A stretch of DNA of 26,575 bases from the IMG/VR virus record IMGVR_UViG_3300042453_003902, positions 1 to 26,575 of that record. One strand, given 5' to 3'. Every line of letters starts with the position of its first letter. Position 1 is the stretch's first letter. A program made the translations under genes and the position numbers. This DNA comes from a virus. The notes under the pieces are model-generated. The model searched no databases. It saw only the letters and a list, made by a program, of their open reading frames with translations, and had not been told where the DNA came from. This document shows, one piece after another, positions 21,525 through 26,575 of this stretch.

Positions 21525-21554
21525 GTTGTAACAAAACCCTGGCCAGGCTGTCAA
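21525..21554 (-). promoter_or_regulatory. Leftward early promoter candidate with palindrome in spacer
   Basis: On the minus strand, TTGACA (21554-21549) is a perfect -35 and TACAAC (21530-21525) a 4/6 match to -10, with 18 bases between. The spacer contains the perfect 10-base palindrome CCTGGCCAGG (21538-21547), a possible operator. It would drive the operon beginning at 21473. Confidence 0.4.
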
Positions 21555-21562
21555 ATCCTGCT

Positions 21563-21658
21563 TTGGTCAAGTGACCGGTCAAGTCTTGGTCAAGTCTTGG
21601 TCAGCCTGTAGATCCGCTCCTGGTCAGGCTTTACAGGTTTGGTCAAGTTGGTCAATAG
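21563..21658 (+). repeat. Iteron array, left half
   Basis: Seven direct copies of a GGTCA core, most as TTGGTCAAG: cores start at 21565, 21577, 21588, 21599, 21622, 21641 and 21650. The first four are 11-12 bases apart, one helical turn, so a protein would bind one face of the DNA. Confidence 0.75.
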
Positions 21659-21756
21659 AAAAAGTAAAAAGTGTATATGACGCGACCCATTTAGTAAAAA
21701 AGTTTAATTAGAAAGCAGGTAGATCCCTGTAGAAAGAAAAGTTTTCGTCAAAACAC
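21659..21756. other. A-rich centre of the putative replication origin
   Basis: Between the two opposed iteron arrays lies a gene-free, A-rich stretch (for example AGAAAAAGTAAAAAGTGTAT and TAAAAAAGTTTAATTAGAAA) that would melt easily. With the arrays it forms an origin-like unit. Divergent promoters may also lie here. Confidence 0.55.
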
Positions 21757-21757
21757 A

Positions 21758-21839
21758 TGACCAACGTGACCAAAGCCGGGAAAGCCGCGCCATATCTCGA
21801 TTTACCGGATTTGACCAAAGACTTGACCAACTTGACCAA
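21758..21839 (-). repeat. Iteron array, right half (inverted)
   Basis: Five copies of TGACCAA, the reverse complement of the left-array core, start at 21758, 21767, 21812, 21824 and 21833, with 9- or 12-base spacing inside each cluster. An open frame from ATG 21757 would turn them into a repetitive LTK/LTN peptide, but it has no ribosome-binding site, so this is better read as noncoding DNA. Confidence 0.7.
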
Positions 21840-21900
21840 ATGTTTCGTTAGAACCGAATTTCTGGGGTATGATCATCGTGGAAGCATATTGGGGGCAATA

Positions 21901-22320
21901 ATGGACATCCATTGGGACGCCGAAAGCCAAATGCTGGTTATCCAGTCAGAAGACATCCCTGTTAGAACCAAACCACGGCCACGGGCCACGAAGTGGGGGG
22001 TTCATATGCCCCGGGAATATCAGGAATGGAAAGCCCTTATACGCCAGGCCATCGATACGACTATCGAGGAACGTTATTCAAAGAAGCAAACACTGTTCGG
22101 CAAACAGCCCGTTTCTATGTGGCTTCTGGTTGCTGCTAGCCGTGGGGATGCGGATAACGCAGCAGGCGGGATTATGGACGCCTTCACGGGCAGCGTTTGG
22201 GACGATGATCGCCAGGTAATGGAGCTCCATATCTGGAAAGTCCCTAAGAAGCAATTGGGCTATCACTGGAAATGCAGAGTGATGCCCAAAATAGCCACGT
22301 TTGATGACATCGGGCAATAA
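21901..22320 (+). CDS. rusA: RusA-like Holliday junction resolvase
   Basis: 139 residues from ATG 21901, chosen because GGGGG lies a few bases upstream and the length then fits RusA (about 120 residues); the in-frame ATG at 21757 has no such signal and runs through iterons. Family features are IPVRTKPRPRATKWG near the N-terminus and the acidic motif GDADNAAGGIMDAF ... VWDDDRQV. In E. coli RusA the metal ligands are in D-x-D-N and the later DD; those aspartates are present, but the lysine expected three residues after the Asn (K76 in E. coli) is Gly here. It would process branched DNA from replication or recombination before packaging, if active. Confidence 0.75.
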   Translation: MDIHWDAESQMLVIQSEDIPVRTKPRPRATKWGVHMPREYQEWKALIRQAIDTTIEERYSKKQTLFGKQPVSMWLLVAASRGDADNAAGGIMDAFTGSVWDDDRQVMELHIWKVPKKQLGYHWKCRVMPKIATFDDIGQ

Positions 22321-22330
22321 GCAGGGACAT

Positions 22331-22513
22331 ATGCCGCATGCTTATGCACTATTTGAATGTTCTGGATGCGGTATCCAGGTTGAAGCCAAGAAGCGTAGCC
22401 CGGAATATCGGGATAAGCTATGCCGGGCCTGTTTGGTGGAATGGAACGACCTGGACGCCAGGGCCACGGCTTTCCTGAAACATTTGCGGGCTATTGGTGA
22501 GCATCTGGAATAA
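22331..22513 (+). CDS. Small zinc-ribbon protein
   Basis: 60 residues from ATG 22331 (AGGG upstream). Two Cys-x2-Cys pairs, C10/C13 (CSGC) and C31/C34 (CRAC), make a compact zinc ribbon, followed by a helical tail (LDARATAFLKHLRAIGEHLE). Probably nucleic-acid or protein binding; the target is unknown. Follows the resolvase by 10 bases. Confidence 0.65.
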   Translation: MPHAYALFECSGCGIQVEAKKRSPEYRDKLCRACLVEWNDLDARATAFLKHLRAIGEHLE

Positions 22514-22517
22514 GGCG

Positions 22518-22543
22518 CCTGGTTTCGGTTACGTTGAAACAGG
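22518..22543 (+). promoter_or_regulatory. Hairpin ahead of a G-rich ribosome-binding site
   Basis: CCT(G)GTTTC (22518-22526) pairs with GAAACAGG (22536-22543) with one bulged G; GGGG of the downstream Shine-Dalgarno site starts at the stem end, so folding might reduce initiation at ATG 22556. Confidence 0.3.
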
Positions 22544-22555
22544 GGGGCAGCGACC

Positions 22556-22987
22556 ATGACGGCTATTGAAATCCTGTCTGAAATTTGCAGCCTGACCAAG
22601 GACCTTAAGGGCCACTTCATTACTGGCAAGGACGATTGCGGGCTCTATCTCGACATTGAAATTCCAGGTGCGGATTTGTCTATCCGGTATTACGTCGAAG
22701 ATGCCGAATTGCCGGGCTTGCTCGCATCCAGTAGGCCGGATTTGGATAAGGCCATCAGACAGAACATTACGGGCCTGATTGGTTGGCTAGAGGAATGGAG
22801 CGACCAGAAGGTAAGGCTCTATATCCCTTGCCAGGTAGGTTTTAAGTGGACGAAGAAGGGCCGGTTGCATATGGCCTGGCAAACCGAAAAGGGTACGCCA
22901 CTTAATTACTATTGCTGGTCAAATCTGAAGCGTTCTGACTTCCCCTTGCTAAGCCACGCAATAGCGCAGCAGGAAAGCGGGAACTAA
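22556..22987 (+). CDS. Hypothetical protein
   Basis: 143 residues from ATG 22556 with GGGGGG upstream. The product is mixed alpha/beta: a helix (AIEILSEICSLTKDL), strands (GLYLDIEIPGADLSIRYYV, VRLYIPCQVGFKW), and a Trp-rich centre. No family recognised. The stop overlaps the metallophosphoesterase start as TAATG, so the two are coupled. Confidence 0.65.
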   Translation: MTAIEILSEICSLTKDLKGHFITGKDDCGLYLDIEIPGADLSIRYYVEDAELPGLLASSRPDLDKAIRQNITGLIGWLEEWSDQKVRLYIPCQVGFKWTKKGRLHMAWQTEKGTPLNYYCWSNLKRSDFPLLSHAIAQQESGN

Positions 22988-23781
22988 TGTCGGACCTGGG
23001 GATTCCTACAGTAGAGTGCAAACTCCAGCCTGAAACAGCGGATTTGCGCATACTTATCGCATCGGATTGGCATCTGGGTTCCGAATGGTGCGATATGGCC
23101 CTGGTGCAACGTATCCTTGCCTATGCCGATAAACAGAAGGCATATCTGATCCTATGTGGCGATATGCTCGAAATGGCCATTAAACGTTCTGTTGGTTCGG
23201 TGCATGAGCAGAAACTTAGCCCCCAGGAACAATTAGAGCAATTAGAAGAACTGTTTGGGCCTAGGGCTCACAGAATCCTTGCTTGTTTGACGGGTAACCA
23301 CGAAGCCAGGACAGCAAGGGAAGCGGATATCGATGTTGTATCGTTTTGGTGCGCATCCAACAAAATCCCGTACCTGAATAAGGCAGGCGCACTTGCTATC
23401 CATGCGCACGGGCAAGTATGGGTTGTTTATGCGCAGCATGGCGTAAGGGGCACTGGACGCAAGCCAGGCGCAAGTTTGAATGCAATCCACGATATGCAGG
23501 AAAACGTGGTTGCCGATATCTACTTGCACGGGCATCACCATAGGGCTAGCGTAACTAAAACGACTGTTCTTAAGTACCAACCCAATGTTGGCTTCTATTG
23601 GCAGCGTAGATGGTTTATCAATGCGGGTACGATGCACCGATATGGGGGATATGCATCAGACGGGGCCTATCCGCCCACCGAAACGGGATGCTATCTTGTT
23701 CGTCTATCGAAAGCACGCAGCAGCGGTAAATATCTGATAGCAGACTTGCTAGACCGCCAGTTTTTCGGAATGAGCAACTAA
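22987..23781 (+). CDS. Calcineurin-like metallophosphoesterase
   Basis: A 264-residue enzyme with all usual motifs: SDWHLG (D27, H29), CGDMLE (D59), GNHE (103-106), AQHG (H151) and HGHHH (181-185). These bind two metal ions and hydrolyse phosphate esters. Phage members of this family act on DNA or nucleotides, or process branched or recombinational intermediates; the substrate here is unknown. It is coupled by TAATG both to the upstream unknown and to the downstream small-terminase candidate. Confidence 0.85.
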   Translation: MSDLGIPTVECKLQPETADLRILIASDWHLGSEWCDMALVQRILAYADKQKAYLILCGDMLEMAIKRSVGSVHEQKLSPQEQLEQLEELFGPRAHRILACLTGNHEARTAREADIDVVSFWCASNKIPYLNKAGALAIHAHGQVWVVYAQHGVRGTGRKPGASLNAIHDMQENVVADIYLHGHHHRASVTKTTVLKYQPNVGFYWQRRWFINAGTMHRYGGYASDGAYPPTETGCYLVRLSKARSSGKYLIADLLDRQFFGMSN

Positions 23782-24206
23782 TGAGTGACGATTTGATGCT
23801 GCCAAAAGAGCGCAGGCCAAAAGGCCGTTCTGTTACCCGTGGTAGACCACGGGGGCCATCAAAGATGACGCAAGATAGGGTAGATATCATCCTTCAGTGT
23901 TTGGCAGAAGGTCTATCGTTTGCGGCAGCAGCAAAAGCAGCCGGGATTGCACCTACCACGCTTCAAGACTGGAGGGCGCAGGATGATGTGTTGAATCATC
24001 AATGCGAACAGGCAATTGCATCCTGGGAACGCCAGCATGTGAATATAATTAGCCGATCAGGGCAAGAAGGGGACTGGAGGGCTAGCGCCTGGCTGTTGTC
24101 TCGCAGATTCCCGGATAGGTGGGGAGAGAGAAAGCCGGAAATGGAACGCCAGCAGGAAATTGTTATCCGATGGGCAGACGAACAGGATAACCACGCAGAA
24201 AACTAA
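23781..24206 (+). CDS. terS: Small terminase subunit candidate
   Basis: 141 residues. An AT-hook-like basic arm (RGRPRGPSK, 20-28) precedes a helix-turn-helix (about 45-66, SFAAAAKAAGIAPTTLQDWR), and then the segment DWRASAWLLSRRFPDRWGERK, which is common in phage small terminases and related DNA-binding proteins. A charged helical C-terminus follows. Small terminases recognise the packaging site and regulate the large subunit, which lies 1.8 kb downstream; a few unrelated genes separate them, which is unusual but not rare. Confidence 0.6.
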   Translation: MSDDLMLPKERRPKGRSVTRGRPRGPSKMTQDRVDIILQCLAEGLSFAAAAKAAGIAPTTLQDWRAQDDVLNHQCEQAIASWERQHVNIISRSGQEGDWRASAWLLSRRFPDRWGERKPEMERQQEIVIRWADEQDNHAEN

Positions 24207-24214
24207 GGGGGCTA

Positions 24215-24451
24215 ATGGTGCCAATGAACGAGAACGAAGTGCAAATGCTTACGGACATTTGCACGCGCATACGGGAAGAATTTGCTTCTTGCGTATACAT
24301 CGAAGCCACTAAAAGATGGAGCCAGGCATCAGTTAGGCAGATGATGCGGGATGCGATGGCGCAACTGGCCAAGATAGACGATGAAATGATTCGCATCGCT
24401 TTTTCTGACATTGAAGAAGAAGCAAACAGGCTAGAGGGCAGCAATGCCTAA
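24215..24451 (+). CDS. Small helical hypothetical protein
   Basis: 78 residues from ATG 24215; AGGGGG ends only three bases earlier, so GTG 24218 or ATG 24224 could be used instead. The product is almost entirely helical (MLTDICTRIREEF, VRQMMRDAMAQLAKIDDEM, DIEEEANRLEG). Family unknown. It overlaps the next gene by 8 bases. Confidence 0.6.
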   Translation: MVPMNENEVQMLTDICTRIREEFASCVYIEATKRWSQASVRQMMRDAMAQLAKIDDEMIRIAFSDIEEEANRLEGSNA

Positions 24452-24626
24452 AGATGGAATTGAAACCCAGATCAAATTGCGCCAGGATGACAACGGATAC
24501 CCGGTTGTCGTTATCGAACTGAAGATGTCCTGGATGTTACTTACGAAACTGGCTGCAACCATCAAATGGCTAAAGGTTGCGGGCTCTATGGCCACAGTGA
24601 AAGAAAGTGACAAAAGCCAGGCATAA
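24444..24626 (+). CDS. Small hypothetical protein
   Basis: 60 residues, ATG 24444 with GAGGG upstream within the previous gene. It has short strands (TQIKLRQDD, PVVVIELKM) followed by an amphipathic helix (SWMLLTKLAATIKWLKVAG). No family recognised. Confidence 0.6.
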   Translation: MPKDGIETQIKLRQDDNGYPVVVIELKMSWMLLTKLAATIKWLKVAGSMATVKESDKSQA

Positions 24627-24635
24627 GGAGGGCTT

Positions 24636-24941
24636 ATGCAGGCAATTTGTCCTATCTGCAATTCTGATTTCATTGCGGAAGTTAACCCGTACGGGCACTT
24701 ACCACAAAAGTATTGCACGATGAAATGCAAGAACGAAGCTAAGCGGCTTCGTGAAAAAATCCGCCCTCACAAGAGCAAAGCAATGGTACATAACCCTGAA
24801 ATCGTGGAGCTTATCAAGAAAGCCACGGAACAGGGAAAGAAGCCGTCACTTATTGCTAGCGTGCTCGATAAGCACGGGGTTTTGCAGCCAAATGGTAACC
24901 CGTACACGGTGAGGATGATTAATGTTATTGCCGGGCGATAA
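24636..24941 (+). CDS. Zinc-finger protein with recombinase-linker-like C-terminus
   Basis: 101 residues with a strong AGGAGGG site before ATG 24636. Residues 5-31 contain CPIC and CTMKC, a Cys4 (FCS-like) knuckle. Residues about 54-101 (PEIVELIKKATEQGKKPSLIASVLDKHG, then PNGNPYTVRMINVIAG) look like the Recombinase linker domain of large serine recombinases (helix, IA..LN..G, ..P.G..., V..I), but no catalytic serine domain is encoded. Probably a small DNA-binding protein. Confidence 0.5.
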   Translation: MQAICPICNSDFIAEVNPYGHLPQKYCTMKCKNEAKRLREKIRPHKSKAMVHNPEIVELIKKATEQGKKPSLIASVLDKHGVLQPNGNPYTVRMINVIAGR

Positions 24942-25272
24942 TCTGCAATTTAACCAATACCAAGAAGCAGCAAGCCGAACAGCCAGGACGGAAATGATGC
25001 CGGAACATCGGTTAGCCATTGCGGGCCTGGGGCTTGCTGGCGAATCTGGTGAAGTTGCGGATCTAATCAAGAAAGCCCTGGGGCATGGGCATCCATTGGA
25101 TGCAACGGCCATTATTGAAGAACTAGGTGATGTTCTCTGGTATATCTCCGAAATTTGCAGCGTCCTGGATACGCAACTGCATAGCGTGGCAATGCGTAAC
25201 ATCGTAAAGCTAAAGAAGCGATACCCGCGTGGTTTCGATTCGCAGCAATCGATAAATCGAGGTAGCGAATGA
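24922..25272 (+). CDS. MazG-like nucleoside triphosphate pyrophosphohydrolase
   Basis: 116 residues, overlapping the previous gene by 20 bases (ATG 24922, AGGATG upstream). It contains GLGLAGESGEVADLIKK (E41, E44) and IIEELGDVLWYI (E67, D70), the E-x2-E ... E-x2-D metal-binding pattern of MazG-type all-alpha pyrophosphohydrolases. Such phage enzymes hydrolyse (d)NTPs or alarmone-type nucleotides and can adjust host metabolism. The stop overlaps the next start as ATGA. Confidence 0.85.
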   Translation: MLLPGDNLQFNQYQEAASRTARTEMMPEHRLAIAGLGLAGESGEVADLIKKALGHGHPLDATAIIEELGDVLWYISEICSVLDTQLHSVAMRNIVKLKKRYPRGFDSQQSINRGSE

Positions 25273-25439
25273 ACTACAGGCTGGATGGCATCATTAGCTT
25301 TCTAAATCGTGTCGTTAGTGAAATGACGCATCTAGCGACAACAGAAACCAGGTTTGCAGTGCGCAATGAGCTTAGCCTGTATATCAACGACCTGGAAATG
25401 GTGATCGGTGGCTTAGAAGAAATGAGGGATGATGTCTAA
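25269..25439 (+). CDS. Small helical hypothetical protein
   Basis: 56 residues from ATG 25269 (ATGA overlap; GAGGTAG upstream). All helical: LDGIISFLNRVVSEMTHL and FAVRNELSLYINDLEMVIGGLEEM. Overlaps the next gene by about 11 bases. Unknown family, but the tight overlaps on both sides support it as a real gene. Confidence 0.65.
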   Translation: MNYRLDGIISFLNRVVSEMTHLATTETRFAVRNELSLYINDLEMVIGGLEEMRDDV

Positions 25440-26046
25440 TCCACATAAGCCCTATGCGCCATCTGATCGCAGAATTGAACAAGTAAAGCAATTTACAGCG
25501 GCAGGGCCGATTCATTTATCGAAACTTTCGGCTAATATGCGGGTGCATGAATCACTTGCACGGAAGATCGCTTTATACATCTGGGACAACCACGATAAGC
25601 CTGATTACATCAATAAGATCTATGTAAACAAGAAGGGTTCTACCACTATCACGCTAAGCCTCATTGATTCTGTGCAATATCACAGGCAGAAGCGTCAAAA
25701 CGATGGCAATATGCGATGCGCATCGTGTAATCTACCTGGCCAGATGGGTCATCCCTCTAGCGTGTATTGTGATTCGTGTTCGGTAAGCAAATATCTGGAC
25801 AAGAAGAGCAGCGTAGAACATCTAAGCAATGATCCGCGATGGAAAACCATTGTTGCGCGGGATCTGGCAAAGTATGGTTGTTGTTTGATTTGCGGCAGCG
25901 AAAAGGCGAAAGAACGGGATTCCCGGTATTGCAACTGGCGCCATGACGTACTGATGCTAGACCCAGGTGAAGTGGATGCTTTGTTTGATGCCTATGGTTA
26001 CGAACCAGAGCAACGGGATACCTGGGGCAGATTGGTTACACGATGA
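25429..26046 (+). CDS. Multi-zinc-knuckle hypothetical protein
   Basis: 205 residues from ATG 25429 (ATG 25432 has the better distance from GAGGG). The N-terminal 80 residues resemble a winged helix (AAGPIHLSKLSANMRVHESLARKIALYIWD). Two Cys pairs, CASC (97/100) and CDSC (114/117), and a later CCLICG with C168 give one or two zinc knuckles. It probably binds nucleic acid; the role is unknown. ATGA overlap with the large terminase suggests coupled expression. Confidence 0.6.
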   Translation: MMSNPHKPYAPSDRRIEQVKQFTAAGPIHLSKLSANMRVHESLARKIALYIWDNHDKPDYINKIYVNKKGSTTITLSLIDSVQYHRQKRQNDGNMRCASCNLPGQMGHPSSVYCDSCSVSKYLDKKSSVEHLSNDPRWKTIVARDLAKYGCCLICGSEKAKERDSRYCNWRHDVLMLDPGEVDALFDAYGYEPEQRDTWGRLVTR

Positions 26047-26575
26047 AAGTAACCTTGCCCCCCTTGCATGCACTTCAGAAGATGGTTGCAACCCATCCTG
26101 CCCGCTTCAAAATCCTCGTTTGCGGCAGGCGCTGGGGTAAGACGCGCCTGGGTTCTGTAATGGCCCTTAAGGCCGCACTGGAGGGCAAGCGGGTATGGTG
26201 GGTAGCCCCTACCTACTCTATCTCTACTATCGCCTGGCAGATGATCAGACCAATGGCCAGCCAGTTAGGTGGGGAAATAGCCGAATCCACCAGGACAGCC
26301 AAATTCCCTACTGGAGGGTTCATTTCCTGCAAGTCTGGCGACCAACCCAATAACTTGCGTGGGGAAAGCCTGGACCTGGTGATCCTGGACGAAGCCGATT
26401 TCCTGGATGAAATTGTTTGGACTGAAGTGTTGCGACCTGCCCTAGCAGACAGAAAAGGCCAGGCTGTAATGATTTCAACCCCTAACATTGAAGGGGGTTG
26501 GTTTCATTCCCTGTTCCAGAAGGGCCAGGATGGAACCCAGGACATCATTTCCTGGCAATTCCCTAGTGCGAGCAA
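26043..26575 (+). CDS. terL: Large terminase subunit (3' partial)
   Basis: 177 visible residues of the packaging motor, cut by the window edge. The N-terminal ATPase domain shows Walker A GRRWGKT (about 28-34), the segment WWVAPTY, and Walker B LVILDEAD followed by the motif STPN (ATPase coupling). The nuclease domain lies beyond the window. ATG 26043 overlaps the previous stop as ATGA. Confidence 0.92.
   Translation, partial: MKVTLPPLHALQKMVATHPARFKILVCGRRWGKTRLGSVMALKAALEGKRVWWVAPTYSISTIAWQMIRPMASQLGGEIAESTRTAKFPTGGFISCKSGDQPNNLRGESLDLVILDEADFLDEIVWTEVLRPALADRKGQAVMISTPNIEGGWFHSLFQKGQDGTQDIISWQFPSAS

Noticed and set aside
21563-21658. CRISPR-like array
   Set aside because: Repeats are short (about 9 bases), spacing is 9-23 bases and there are no cas genes; iterons fit much better.

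Overview
The window looks like most of the genome of a small tailed bacteriophage with a non-contractile (siphovirus-type) tail, carried as a permuted or circular map. The right edge stops inside the large terminase (packaging ATPase) and the left edge starts inside the HK97-type major capsid protein. The portal, the prohead protease and the rest of the terminase would lie across the missing junction. I see no integrase, no recognisable CI-type repressor, no tRNA and no CRISPR array. Ribosome-binding sites are strong GGAGG/GGGGG types and starts are mostly ATG, so the host is a bacterium with ordinary Shine-Dalgarno initiation; the host lineage cannot be told from this sequence.

Left to right: (1) 1-5952, plus strand: major capsid protein, a beta-rich structural protein, head-tail connector and neck/tail-completion proteins, three tandem paralogous tail-tube-like proteins, and a tail-assembly chaperone pair (lambda G/GT type) joined by a programmed -1 frameshift at GGGAAAC. 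(2) 5955-14161: tape measure protein, a large tail-hub-like protein, a structured intergenic region with a promoter candidate, and a large modular receptor-binding/distal-tail protein. (3) 14164-15254: lysis cassette of an XhlA-like membrane protein, a 21-residue cysteine-rich microprotein, an M15 peptidase endolysin and a holin-like protein. (4) 15260-15291: bidirectional terminator where rightward and leftward transcription converge.

(5) 15361-21473, minus strand: an early/replication operon read leftward from about 21530. It runs from five small unknown genes with repeated intergenic cassettes, through several coupled small genes, to a Bet/RecT annealing protein, a small protein with an SSB-like tail, a ribbon-helix-helix regulator and a primase-polymerase/D5 helicase. 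Most genes with a free upstream gap carry the same 13-base element (read leftward CCCTAATGGAGGG), which contains the Shine-Dalgarno sequence and can fold on itself, preceded by a GC-rich hairpin. (6) 21520-21900: a gene-free region with two opposed arrays of a TTGGTCAAG-type iteron around an A-rich centre. It is the best replication-origin candidate and also the divergent control region. (7) 21901-26575, plus strand: RusA-type resolvase, zinc-knuckle proteins, metallophosphoesterase, small-terminase candidate, small unknowns, MazG-type pyrophosphohydrolase and large terminase, leading round into the head genes.

A working model, by inference: a replication module (primase-helicase, SSB-like protein, Bet annealase, RusA) acts at the iteron origin; the products are packaged by the terminase pair into HK97-fold capsids; tails are built with the frameshifted chaperone and tape measure; and the host is lysed by the cassette before the terminator. 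The least expected items are the repeated SD-hairpin cassettes, the double iteron array, the Cys-rich microprotein inside the lysis operon, and a RusA-like protein that lacks the usual active-site lysine.
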